DNA of 64,000 nucleotides, taken from the NCBI GenBank assembly GCA_900316295.1, contig ONCJ01000001.1:62001-126000 (forward strand), written 5' to 3'. The DNA is from an uncultured Prevotella sp. GTDB taxonomy: Bacteria; Bacteroidota; Bacteroidia; Bacteroidales; Bacteroidaceae. Numbering within the stretch: position 1 is the stretch's first letter; every line of letters begins with the position of its first letter. The notes below the pieces were generated by a model. The model searched no databases. It was not told where the DNA came from and saw only the letters and a program-made list of their open reading frames with translations. Below, in pieces: positions 8,654-16,349 of the stretch. The translations under genes and the position numbers were made by a program.

Positions 8654-9610
8654 ATGAAAAACCTAATCACTCGCACCATCTTCGGAGCCCTGTTTGTCAT
8701 CATCATGGTAGGAGGCATCGTGTGGCGCGCCGACACCTTCATCCTTCTTTTTGCCATCATCACAGGCATGACATTATGGGAGTATTCGGGACTTATCAAC
8801 AAAGTCAACTCTGCGATTGAACGAGACCAGAGCGATGCAGGCATCAGTTCTGCCGAGCGTGAGCAGAGTCGTATCAACAGTTTCAGCGACATTGTAATCA
8901 ACCGTTTCATTAGCACCGTAGCAGGAGTATACCTCTTCCTTGCAGTAGCGGCATATTGCATAGGTATCGTCGATGGAATTGTCGTCTTTGTGCCATACAT
9001 CATTACAATCATGTACCTGTTCATCAGCGAATTATACCTCAAGCACAAAGACCCAATAGCATGCTGGGCATACACCATGCTCGGACAGATGTATATCGCC
9101 CTACCCTTCTCACTCATCAATCTCCTTGCGTTCAATGAAGATGCTATTGGCATCACCTACAACTGGCTGCTACCCCTCAGCCTGTTCATCTTCCTATGGG
9201 CGAATGACACTGGAGCATACTGCGTCGGTTCGCTTCTTGGCAAGCACCGTCTCTTCCCTCGTATCAGTCCAAAGAAGTCATGGGAGGGCAGCATCGGTGG
9301 TGCCGTCCTTGTGCTCCTCATAGCCTACCTTATAGGATACATCAACAACATGACCGTTCTTGATGCCGACAAACAACCAGCCCTCTTCTCCGCCACCCTA
9401 AGCATCATCGAGTGGATGGGACTCGGAGCCGTCGTAGTAGTCTTCGGCACCTGGGGCGACCTTGTCGAGAGCCTTCTCAAGCGCACCCTTGGCATCAAGG
9501 ATTCAGGTAACATCATTCCTGGTCATGGTGGAATGCTCGACCGTTTCGACTCCTCTCTTTTGGCAATCCCTGCCGCCGTAGTCTACCTTTACACCATTGC
9601 GATGGTGTAA
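8654..9610 (+). CDS. cdsA: phosphatidate cytidylyltransferase (CDP-diacylglycerol synthase)
   Basis: A 318-residue polytopic membrane enzyme that makes CDP-diacylglycerol from phosphatidate and CTP, the branch point of phospholipid synthesis. The C-terminal signature is intact: LLKRTLGIKDSGNIIPGHGG followed by MLDRFDS, near residues 275-302. I chose the ATG at 8654, 19 bases after ftsH, because the longer frame would overlap ftsH and lacks family sequence. Residues 53-79, in the loop after the first hydrophobic segments, are a repeat-derived insertion ([18 protein letters not shown]) foreign to the family. Confidence 0.93.
   Translation: MKNLITRTIFGALFVIIMVGGIVWRADTFILLFAIITGMTLWEYSGLINKVNSAIERDQSDAGISSAEREQSRINSFSDIVINRFISTVAGVYLFLAVAAYCIGIVDGIVVFVPYIITIMYLFISELYLKHKDPIACWAYTMLGQMYIALPFSLINLLAFNEDAIGITYNWLLPLSLFIFLWANDTGAYCVGSLLGKHRLFPRISPKKSWEGSIGGAVLVLLIAYLIGYINNMTVLDADKQPALFSATLSIIEWMGLGAVVVVFGTWGDLVESLLKRTLGIKDSGNIIPGHGGMLDRFDSSLLAIPAAVVYLYTIAMV
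8810..8889 (+). repeat. in-frame coding copy of a dispersed repeat element (cdsA loop)
   Basis: Encodes about 27 residues including [18 protein letters not shown] and ending FSD. The dacB copy on the other strand encodes the parallel IGREQGDAGISYVGREQS, also ending FSD. The DNA contains an internal direct repeat (SA-x-x-R-D/E-Q-S twice) and shares TGCCGAGCGTGAG exactly with the intergenic copy at 32528-32581. Confidence 0.8.
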
Positions 9611-9661
9611 AGAAAAGGTAAGTTGGAACATTAGTCAACATAATTAATAAACTGAACAACA

Positions 9662-10609
9662 ATGAAGAAGCACGTAAGTCTATTTTTACTTTTCAGTCTT
9701 TTTACCCTTTTACCTTTAACCGCTTCTGCCCAGTCCCGCCTGCAGGTCGTTGGCTCACAGCTATGCGACGAGTCAGGCAGTCCCGTGATGCTTCGAGGCA
9801 TCAGTCTCGGATGGCATAACCTGTGGCCACGCTTCTACAACAAAGGAGCCGTAAAGTGGTTAGCTAAGGAGTGGCACGCCGACGTGATACGTGCCGCAGT
9901 GGGAGCCTCCTCCGTCGACGACAACTACCTGGAGAACCCCGAGTTTGCCCTCCAGTGCGTCACACCCGTCATCGAGGCAGCCATCAAGAACAAAGTATAC
10001 GTCATCATCGACTGGCACTCTCATGAGATGCACACCGCCCAGGCCAAGTCCTTCTTCTCGCAGATGGCAAAGAAATACGGCAAACATCCCAACATCATTT
10101 ATGAGCTATACAACGAGCCAGTGAACGACTCATGGCAGGACCTCAAGCAATATGCCACAGAGATTATCACCGAGATACGCCGCTACGACCCCGACAACCT
10201 CATCCTCATGGGCTGTCCCCACTGGGATCAGGACATCGACCTTGTAGCCGCCAGCCCCCTCGAGGGCGTCAGCAACGTGATGTATACCGTCCACTTCTAT
10301 GCAGCCACCCATAAAGACTACCTACGCGACAAGATGCGCAAGGCAGTAGAGGGCGGTCTTCCCGTCTTCGTCAGCGAATGTGCCGGCATGGAAGCCTCAG
10401 GCGACGGTCCACTCGATGCCAACGAATGGCAGAAGTGGGTAGACACTATGGAGCAGCTTCGCATCAGCTACGTCTGCTGGTCGCTCTCCGACAAGAACGA
10501 GACCTGCTCCATGCTCCTCCCCCGTGCCAAGTCGTGTGGCGATTGGACCGACGACCTCATCAAGCCTTGGGGTAAGATGGCACGAGCAGCAATCAACAAA
10601 AAACCATAA
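9662..10609 (+). CDS. secreted glycoside hydrolase family 5 cellulase/endoglucanase
   Basis: A 315-residue secreted single-domain GH5 enzyme. Residues 1-23 are a signal peptide ending ASAQS. The (beta/alpha)8-barrel signatures are complete: RAAVGAS, DWHSHEMHT on strand four region, the acid/base E152 in YELYNEP, the HFYAATH stretch and the nucleophile E239 in VFVSECAG. The layout resembles GH5 subfamily 2 endo-beta-1,4-glucanases, so cellulose or mixed-linkage glucan is the likely substrate. There is no carbohydrate-binding module and no sorting domain. The gene stands alone, convergent with lpxB. Confidence 0.9.
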   Translation: MKKHVSLFLLFSLFTLLPLTASAQSRLQVVGSQLCDESGSPVMLRGISLGWHNLWPRFYNKGAVKWLAKEWHADVIRAAVGASSVDDNYLENPEFALQCVTPVIEAAIKNKVYVIIDWHSHEMHTAQAKSFFSQMAKKYGKHPNIIYELYNEPVNDSWQDLKQYATEIITEIRRYDPDNLILMGCPHWDQDIDLVAASPLEGVSNVMYTVHFYAATHKDYLRDKMRKAVEGGLPVFVSECAGMEASGDGPLDANEWQKWVDTMEQLRISYVCWSLSDKNETCSMLLPRAKSCGDWTDDLIKPWGKMARAAINKKP

Positions 10610-10666
10610 GCTCTCTGCACACCAACAACTAAGACGCAAATTTCTGATTAACAGGAGTTAACGCAT

Positions 10667-10688
10667 AAAAAAGCCTCCCCGAGGGAGG
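10667..10688 (-). terminator. terminator reading on the minus strand (end of lpxB transcript)
   Basis: CCTCCC and GGGAGG make a perfect 6-bp stem with a CGA loop; on the minus strand it is followed by six T. It would end transcripts coming from lpxB-surE about 340 bases downstream of lpxB. Confidence 0.7.
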
Positions 10689-10689
10689 T

Positions 10690-10786
10690 GCAAGAGAATA
10701 GTGCTCTTGCTGAATAATCTTTCTATTCAAGAGGCAAAATCTATCCTCTTGCCCCCTGCTCCCTGCTCCTCACCACTAAGGAAGCA
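10690..10786 (-). repeat. intergenic inverted-arm repeat, second copy of the element at 2622-2712
   Basis: Read on the minus strand it runs CTTAGTGGTGAG, a purine-rich arm, ATAGATTTTGCCT, then an arm with the opposite sense (TATTCTCTTGCACC). Order and core match 2622-2712. The rest of the gap between the GH5 gene and lpxB holds the terminator and the palindrome array described separately; no gene is seen. Confidence 0.55.
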
Positions 10787-10820
10787 GAGCTTCCGAAATA
10801 GTCCGAAATGTGTAGCTTGT

Positions 10821-10928
10821 TTAGTTTGAATCCACAAACCATTGGTTTAAGGCCGCAAACTCGCAGTTTAAGGCCGCAAACCAACGGTTTGGGGCCTTAA
10901 ACCAACAGTTTGAGAGTCCAAACTAATG
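10821..10928 (+). repeat. array of 21-nt palindromic repeats
   Basis: AAAC motifs recur at 10836, 10857, 10878, 10899 and 10920, exactly 21 bases apart. Each 13-base unit is a dyad (AAACC-nnn-GGTTT or AAACT-nnn-AGTTT), separated by 8-base linkers such as AAGGCCGC. The array ends AAACTAATG, as does the array at 53854-53915. It lies between convergent genes, downstream of lpxB. Confidence 0.85.
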
Positions 10929-11028
10929 ACGTAGCATCGTGCTGGCATCATGTAATCATGTGACTACATGAATAAGGTGTGTTTTTTGATTTCTTTGTAC
11001 GAGAGGAACGAGGAGGGAGGGTGTGCTC

Positions 11029-12204
11029 CTAATCTTGCTGTGCTGGTGCTGACGGCGAGAGGAATCGTACCATGAGGCGGGCAGCGTTGTCGGGAGCGAT
11101 GAGACTGCCGAGGCGTTCGCGTACGGTCTGATAGCCCTGAAGCATCTGCTCCCTACCCTGCTGACCTGGCAGGATGCGGTAAAGTTCGTTGGCGATGTCG
11201 TAGACGCGGAAGCGGTCGGCGAGCATCTCTGGCACCACCTCACGGTCGGCAATAAGATTGACAAGGGAGATGTACTTCACCTTGATGACATGATTGAAGG
11301 CGAAGCGGATGAGACAGGGCACGGGTGTCTCGTAGCATACCACCTGCGGAACATCCAGCAGGGCGGTCTCGAGGGTAGCGGTGCCACTGGTGACGAGAGC
11401 TGCCGTAGAATGGGTGAGCAGGGGATAGGTCTCATTCTTAATAAGATGTACGCGCGTACCTCTTATATACTGCTCGTAATAGGCATCATCGATCGACGGT
11501 GCGCCAGCGAGCACGAGCTGATAGTCTTCGAAGCGCTTTGCCGCCTCAATCATCGCAGGCAGATTGTCCTTGATCTCCTGTCGGCGGCTGCCTGCGAGGA
11601 GAGCGATGATGGGTTTTTGCTCCAGGCTATGACGACGGCAGAACTCCTGGAACGTCTCATGATAAGAGTGGCGGAAACTGGCTACCTCTTCAGCGGTGGG
11701 GTTGCCTACATAGTGGATGGGGTAATGGTGTTTCTTCTCGTAGAAGTCCTTCTCGAAAGGCAGTATGGAGAAGAGTTTGTCGACATCACGCTTGATGGCG
11801 TGTATGCGCCATTCCTTCCAAGCCCATATCTTAGGCGAGATGTAATAGAAGACTTTGGGCGAAGGCTGCAGGGTGGCTGCCAACTGCTTCTTGACGTACT
11901 TGGCAATCTTGAGATTGAAGCCAGGATAGTCGACGAGGATGACGGCGTCGGGTCGCCAGCGGGCAATGTCCTCCTTACACATCTTCATATTGCTGAGGAT
12001 GGTGGGCAGATGGAGCAGTACGGGTACGAAGCCCATGTATGCCAGCTCGTTGTAGTGGCGTATGCGTGTGCCACCTACAGCCGACATGTTGTCACCTCCG
12101 AAGAACCGGAACTGGGCATCGTCATCGTAGCGTTGGATGTATTGCATCAGTCGGGATGCATGGAGGTCGCCACTCGCCTCGCCTACTATCAGATAATACT
12201 TCAT
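11029..12204 (-). CDS. lpxB: lipid-A-disaccharide synthase
   Basis: A 391-residue GT19 glycosyltransferase that joins lipid X and UDP-2,3-diacylglucosamine to form the lipid A disaccharide on the inner membrane. The N-terminal YYLIVGEASGDLHASRLM and the FRFFGGDNMSAVGG, YISPKIWAWKEWR and VGNPTAEEV stretches are characteristic. The C-terminal sugar-nucleotide half contains LLAGSRRQEIKDNLP and VTSGTATLETALLDVPQVVCYE. Length is normal. It follows surE by a single base, so the two are one operon. Confidence 0.96.
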   Translation of the reverse strand: MKYYLIVGEASGDLHASRLMQYIQRYDDDAQFRFFGGDNMSAVGGTRIRHYNELAYMGFVPVLLHLPTILSNMKMCKEDIARWRPDAVILVDYPGFNLKIAKYVKKQLAATLQPSPKVFYYISPKIWAWKEWRIHAIKRDVDKLFSILPFEKDFYEKKHHYPIHYVGNPTAEEVASFRHSYHETFQEFCRRHSLEQKPIIALLAGSRRQEIKDNLPAMIEAAKRFEDYQLVLAGAPSIDDAYYEQYIRGTRVHLIKNETYPLLTHSTAALVTSGTATLETALLDVPQVVCYETPVPCLIRFAFNHVIKVKYISLVNLIADREVVPEMLADRFRVYDIANELYRILPGQQGREQMLQGYQTVRERLGSLIAPDNAARLMVRFLSPSAPAQQD

Positions 12205-12205
12205 T

Positions 12206-12970
12206 TTATTCCCATTCTTTCTTCATTTTCTCCAACATATCGTATGCCGTAACATCCATTGTGGTTGGTGTGACGGCGATATATCCATTGACAAGAGCCC
12301 AGCGGTCGTTGTCGGTGGCTCCAGGCTCGTCGTCATGATAGTAGCCCACCATCCAGTAGTACTTACCCTTGCGTGGGTGGATGCACTCCTGTGTCTCGTT
12401 GGTCCAGCTACCATAACCCATTCGGCACACCTTGATGCCCTTGAAGGGAGACTCCTTGGGGAAGTTGACATTGAGGCAAACACCCTTAGGCAGTCCCTCG
12501 CTGAGCACACGCTCGACAATCATCCTCACTCCGTCGCGCAGCGGCGACAGGTCGGCATTAGGGTCGTAGTCGCACGAGGAGAAGGCTATGGAGGGGATAT
12601 ACTTCATACAGCCCTCCATCGCTACGCCCATCGTACCACTATAGTGGGTATTCACCGTGGAGTTGTCGCCATGATTGATGCCGCCGATGACCAGGTCGGG
12701 ACGACGATGGGGCGTCAGCCGCTCCAGTGCTATCTTGACACAGTCGGCAGGCGTACCTGAGCAGGACCACACCTCGGCACCAGCAATATCCTTACGACGC
12801 TTCAGATAGATAGGTGGCTCGGCTGAGAATGCACACGAATAGCCCGAACGGGGCGACTCGGGGGCACACACCAACAAATCGCCGATGTCATTGAGAAACT
12901 CGCACAGATAGCGCAGTCCACCAGAGTGGTAGCCATCATCGTTAGAAATCAATATCAATGGTTTCTTCAT
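12206..12970 (-). CDS. surE: 5'/3'-nucleotidase SurE
   Basis: A 254-residue SurE phosphatase that removes phosphate from nucleoside monophosphates. The metal motif LISNDDG is at residues 6-12, with SGTPADCV and GINHGDNS further on. I start at the ATG at 12970 because MKKPLILISNDDGYHSGG aligns with the family; the longer frame would translate AT-rich tandem repeats as a phenylalanine-rich leader. The gene leads a surE-lpxB operon, a pairing common in Bacteroidota. Confidence 0.95.
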   Translation of the reverse strand: MKKPLILISNDDGYHSGGLRYLCEFLNDIGDLLVCAPESPRSGYSCAFSAEPPIYLKRRKDIAGAEVWSCSGTPADCVKIALERLTPHRRPDLVIGGINHGDNSTVNTHYSGTMGVAMEGCMKYIPSIAFSSCDYDPNADLSPLRDGVRMIVERVLSEGLPKGVCLNVNFPKESPFKGIKVCRMGYGSWTNETQECIHPRKGKYYWMVGYYHDDEPGATDNDRWALVNGYIAVTPTTMDVTAYDMLEKMKKEWE

Positions 12971-12998
12971 TTTCTTACCTTGTTTTGAATGCAAAGAT

Positions 12999-13075
12999 AG
13001 TAAAAAGGTAAAAAAGTAAAAAGGTAAAAAGGTAAAAAAGTAAAATTTTTCAATTATCAACTATCAATTATCAAT
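12999..13075 (+). repeat. AT-rich short tandem repeats upstream of surE
   Basis: Repeats of (A)nGGTAAAA/AAGTAAAA units (about 8-9 bases) run from about 12999 to 13043, followed by CAATTATCAA/CTATCAATTATCAA repeats. They fill the gap between the divergent surE and parA genes. Confidence 0.7.
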
Positions 13076-13083
13076 TTAATTAT

Positions 13084-13091
13084 TACCTTTG
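13084..13091 (+). promoter_or_regulatory. -7 promoter box of parA
   Basis: TACCTTTG followed by CACCC, matching TAnnTTTG; leaves a leader of about 130 bases before the parA ATG. Confidence 0.65.
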
Positions 13092-13100
13092 CACCCTAAG

Positions 13101-13201
13101 GTCGGAGGCAAGAAGTGATTGTCGCTGGCCAAATACTCGTTAAATACTCAACTTATGGCAAGTTGAGAGGAGTTAACTCCTTTATCTCCCCGACAGTTGA
13201 G
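13101..13201 (+). promoter_or_regulatory. structured 5' leader of parA with competing stems
   Basis: CTCAACTT (13147-13154) pairs perfectly with AAGTTGAG (13160-13167), but its first seven bases can equally pair with AGTTGAG (13195-13201). GTCGG (13101-13105) can pair with CCGAC (13190-13194), and GGAGTTAACTCC (13169-13180) is a palindrome. The fold is visible; regulation is inferred. Confidence 0.4.
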
Positions 13202-13227
13202 CGAAACGAAACTTAAGTAAGAAAGAA

Positions 13228-14001
13228 ATGGGAAAGATAATAGCATTAGCAAATCAGAAAGGTGGAGTGGGAAAAACCACTACCACTATCAATCTGGCTG
13301 CATCACTGGCAACACTGGAGAAGACGGTGCTGGTGGTGGATGCCGACCCGCAAGCCAACGCGTCGAGCGGACTGGGCGTGGACATCAAGGAGGTGGACTG
13401 CTCACTCTATGAATGTATCATCAACCATACCGACGTACATGAGGCAATATACACCACCGACATCGAGGGGCTGGACATCATACCAAGCCACATCGACCTG
13501 GTGGGAGCGGAGATAGAGATGCTGAACATAGAGAACCGAGAAAAGGTGATGGGCAAACTGCTGGCTCCGATAATCGACGACTATGACTACATCCTCATCG
13601 ACTGCTCACCGTCATTGGGACTGATCACCGTGAACGCGCTGACTGCTGCCGACACCGTGATAATACCTGTACAATGTGAATACTTCGCCCTGGAGGGTAT
13701 CAGCAAACTGCTCAACACCATACGTATCATCAAGAGCAAACTCAATCCGAAACTGGAAATCGAGGGCTTCCTACTGACGATGTACGACTCGCGTCTGAGA
13801 CTTGCCAACCAGATATACGACGAGGTGAAACGCCACTTCCAAGAGCTGGTGTTCAAGACGGTGATACAACGTAACGTGAAACTATCAGAGAGCCCCAGCC
13901 ACGGTCTGCCCGTCATACTATATGACGCCGACTCGACTGGTGCACGCAACCACCTGGCTCTGGCTAAGGAGATAGTTAGTAAGGAGAATTCGGGGAAGTG
14001 A
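13228..14001 (+). CDS. parA: chromosome partitioning ATPase ParA/Soj
   Basis: A 257-residue ParA ATPase that works with ParB-parS in segregating the chromosome origin. The deviant Walker A KGGVGKTT is at residues 11-18, with the DADPQANASSGLG switch and the DYILIDCSPSLGLIT Walker B region. There is no N-terminal DNA-binding extension, as expected for chromosomal Soj. Normally parB follows within a few bases; here a 571-bp repeat-bounded cassette separates the two. Confidence 0.95.
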   Translation: MGKIIALANQKGGVGKTTTTINLAASLATLEKTVLVVDADPQANASSGLGVDIKEVDCSLYECIINHTDVHEAIYTTDIEGLDIIPSHIDLVGAEIEMLNIENREKVMGKLLAPIIDDYDYILIDCSPSLGLITVNALTAADTVIIPVQCEYFALEGISKLLNTIRIIKSKLNPKLEIEGFLLTMYDSRLRLANQIYDEVKRHFQELVFKTVIQRNVKLSESPSHGLPVILYDADSTGARNHLALAKEIVSKENSGK

Positions 14002-14018
14002 TTCGGGAGATAATTTGG

Positions 14019-14589
14019 GAGTTAAAGGAGTTAAAGGAGTTAAAGGAGTTAAAGACGATAGGAATAAGCTATTGATATACTATTGATAAACTCCTGATAA
14101 CAGAAAAAAAATGCGACAAGTCTAAACGCACTATAAAATGGCTACGTATAGCTTTGAAAATGTAATAGCTTGGCAGAAAGCCCATGAGTTTGCACTCCTT
14201 GCTTACAGGACAACTCAGAAATTCCCGGTCGCAGAGCGATATGGATTATGTGATCAATTCCAGAGGGCTGCGGTTTCTATCTCTGCTAATATTGCAGAAG
14301 GATACAAGAAAGTGAGTAAGGCTGACAAACTGCGATTTTTTAATATCGCTCAAGGAAGTCTGGAAGAGGAACTACATATTACTCATAAGAGATATTGGAT
14401 ATGTCACAAATGATGAATTTGAAGAACTTAGATTTTCAATAGAAGAGACAAGTAAATTTTTGAATCTGTATTGTAAAGGGATTATAAATAATAATGGAAT
14501 AAAGGACGAGTGACAAGAAGCTATAGGATGATTTAAGGAGATTAGACTATCGTCTTTAACTCCTTTAACTCCTTTAACTCCTTTAACTC
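14019..14589 (+). mobile_element. 571-bp cassette with 43-bp inverted repeats and a four-helix-bundle pseudogene
   Basis: The left end (14019-14061) is four GAGTTAAAG 9-mers plus ACGATAG; the right end (14547-14589) is the exact reverse complement. Between them lies a frameshifted S23/IVP-like gene. The unit starts 17 bases after parA and ends 14 bases before parB, filling the operon gap. A cassette of nearly equal length with different end repeats is at 32493-33073. Mobility or RNA excision is inferred; no target-site duplication is recognisable because the ends are repeats. Confidence 0.6.
14138..14513 (+). pseudogene. four helix bundle protein (S23/IVP family), frameshifted
   Basis: The first frame reads MATYSFENVIAWQKAHEF and continues through the family motifs FQRAAVSISANIAEGYK and FFNIAQGSLEE, then runs to a stop at 14413. 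The rest of the family pattern (IRDIGYVTNDEFEEL, then FLNLYCKGI) continues in another frame from 14385 to the stop at 14511-14513. About eight bases seem lost around 14370-14385, where the family would have ELHYYLILIRD. The family is named after proteins encoded in intervening sequences of 23S rRNA and also includes the Avd protein of diversity-generating retroelements. No reverse transcriptase is present here. Confidence 0.85.
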
Positions 14590-14603
14590 CTAAAAAAAAA
14601 TAC

Positions 14604-15512
14604 ATGGCCGTACATAAGAAATATAGCAAGACTACAAAGACCACAGCACTGGGACGTGGCTTGGATGCACTGATATCAACCGACAATGTGAGCACACAGG
14701 GCAGCTCGACAATCAACGAGATTGCCATCGACCAGATAGATGCCAACCCCAACCAACCACGCCGCGACTTCGACCAGACGGCGTTGGAGGAACTGGCACA
14801 CAGCATCAGCGAACTGGGCATCGTTCAGCCGATAACCCTGAGACAGAAGGAAGACGGCAGATACCAGATCATCGCTGGGGAGCGACGCTGGAGAGCATCA
14901 CAGCTGGCAGGACAGACCACCATACCAGCATATATCCGCACCATCAAGGACGAGAACGTGATGGAGATGGCTCTGGTGGAGAACATCCAGCGCGAGGACC
15001 TGAATGCCATAGAGATAGCTCTGGCATACGAACACCTGTTGGAGAAAAGCGGAATGACGCAGGAGCGAGTGAGCGAACGTGTGGGCAAGAGCCGTGCCGC
15101 CATAGCCAACTACCTGAGACTGCTGAAACTACCGGCACAGGTACAGATGGCGCTGCAGAAGAAGGAGATAGATATGGGTCATGCCCGTGCACTGCTCTCG
15201 ATAGGTAGTCCATCGCTACAGCTGAAGCTGTTCAAGGAGGTGACGAAGAATGGCTACTCGGTAAGAAAGGTGGAGGAGCTGTGCCACCAGCTGAACAACG
15301 GCGAGGACATACAGACGGCAAAGAAGAAGATAACTGCCAAGACTCGACTGCCTGAGGAATTCAACATGCTAAAGAAGCTCCTGTCCGAGTTCTTCGACAC
15401 CAAGGTGGAGATGAGCTACAACGAGAAAGGTAAGGGCAGAATCACCATCCCCTTCAAATCGGAAGAGGAACTGGAGCATATCATGCAGGTGCTGGATAAG
15501 ATGAGGAGTTGA
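14604..15512 (+). CDS. parB: chromosome partitioning protein ParB
   Basis: A 302-residue ParB/Spo0J CTP-binding clamp that loads at parS sites. The ParB N-terminal domain begins near residue 35 (INEIAIDQIDANPNQPRRDF) and carries the GERRWRA box at residues 92-98; the helix-turn-helix follows (QERVSERVGKSRAAIANYLRLL), then a C-terminal dimerisation domain. The N-terminal LGRGLDALI stretch is the usual ParA-contact peptide. The protein is intact although a cassette separates it from parA. Confidence 0.95.
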   Translation: MAVHKKYSKTTKTTALGRGLDALISTDNVSTQGSSTINEIAIDQIDANPNQPRRDFDQTALEELAHSISELGIVQPITLRQKEDGRYQIIAGERRWRASQLAGQTTIPAYIRTIKDENVMEMALVENIQREDLNAIEIALAYEHLLEKSGMTQERVSERVGKSRAAIANYLRLLKLPAQVQMALQKKEIDMGHARALLSIGSPSLQLKLFKEVTKNGYSVRKVEELCHQLNNGEDIQTAKKKITAKTRLPEEFNMLKKLLSEFFDTKVEMSYNEKGKGRITIPFKSEEELEHIMQVLDKMRS

Positions 15513-15518
15513 CTCGAG

Positions 15519-15561
15519 GAGTTAAAGGAGTTAAAGGAGTTAAAGGAGTTAAAGACGATAG
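15519..15561 (+). repeat. solo copy of the cassette's left arm
   Basis: Four GAGTTAAAG units plus ACGATAG, identical to 14019-14061, followed by AAGCTATTGATAAACT, which also occurs inside the left end of the parA-parB cassette. GAGTTAAAG-like units continue to about 15612 and enter the next gene. Confidence 0.9.
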
Positions 15562-15599
15562 TAAAAAGCTATTGATAAACTTGGGAGTTAAAAAAGTTA

Positions 15600-16316
15600 A
15601 TGGAGTTAAAGGAGTCCTTAAAAAAGATAGCTGTAGTGCTCGTGATGATGGTCATGGGTTCGTTGTCTGCGGTGGCACAAGCCGACTATGTAGATGACGA
15701 CTCTACTTTCGTGGCTCCACCACTGGTAGTGCCACAGGAGGATAGTACGGCTATCTCGATACTTGCCGACACCACAGTGGTGACGAAGAAGAAAGGCAGG
15801 GACTGGAACACATGGCGTCCTAACCCGAAACGTGCGCTATGGCTGGCATTAGTGCTGCCTGGCGCAGGACAGATATACAACCGCAAATACTGGAAACTGC
15901 CAATATTCTATGGAGGCATGGTGGGATGTATCTATGCTCTGACGTGGAACGGACAGATGTATGACGACTACTCACAGGCATACATGGACATCATGGACGA
16001 CGACCCGAACACACAAAGCTACAATAGCTTCCTACATCTTGGTGCAGAAATTAATGATCAGAACATAAAATACTATCAGGAACTCTTCCGCAAAAGGAAA
16101 GACCGCTACCGCAGATGGCGCGACCTAAGCATGTTTGCACTCATAGGCGTATATGCGCTCTCGGTAATCGATGCCTACGTAGACGCCTCGCTGTCTGACT
16201 TCGACATTTCTGACGACCTTAGCCTGCATGTAGCACCGACGCTCATAGGTACGCAGACCGACCGCAACCCCGTGAAGTCGACAGGCATAGGACTGGGATG
16301 CAGTCTGACGTTCTGA
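15600..16316 (+). CDS. DUF5683 domain-containing membrane protein
   Basis: A 238-residue protein with a signal peptide (cleavage near VAQA, residue 27), a linker, then the DUF5683 domain starting at NPKRALWLALVLPGAGQIYNR. Two to three hydrophobic segments follow. The family is common in Bacteroidota; its function is unknown. The first codons (MELKES) are made of the GAGTTAAAG repeat: ATG is fused to a repeat unit. It lies between parB and spoT, usual neighbours in the order. Confidence 0.8.
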   Translation: MELKESLKKIAVVLVMMVMGSLSAVAQADYVDDDSTFVAPPLVVPQEDSTAISILADTTVVTKKKGRDWNTWRPNPKRALWLALVLPGAGQIYNRKYWKLPIFYGGMVGCIYALTWNGQMYDDYSQAYMDIMDDDPNTQSYNSFLHLGAEINDQNIKYYQELFRKRKDRYRRWRDLSMFALIGVYALSVIDAYVDASLSDFDISDDLSLHVAPTLIGTQTDRNPVKSTGIGLGCSLTF

Positions 16317-16349
16317 GGAGGTGAGGAATAAGGAGGTAGTAATGAGGAG

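Noticed and set aside
10821-10928. CRISPR-like regular repeats (also 37816-37910 and 53854-53915)
   Set aside because: There are no unique spacers of 26-40 bases; the linkers are 7-8 bases and nearly constant, and no cas genes are present.
11290-12252. 320-codon plus-strand frame opposite lpxB
   Set aside because: LpxB on the minus strand is complete and conserved; the plus frame has no known motif.
12971-13060. Phenylalanine-rich N-terminal extension of SurE
   Set aside because: It is translated tandem repeat DNA; MKKPLILISNDDG at 12970 is the family start.
14138-14513. Diversity-generating retroelement, suggested by the Avd-like four-helix-bundle gene
   Set aside because: No reverse transcriptase and no template/variable repeat pair with adenine-specific differences is visible near either copy.
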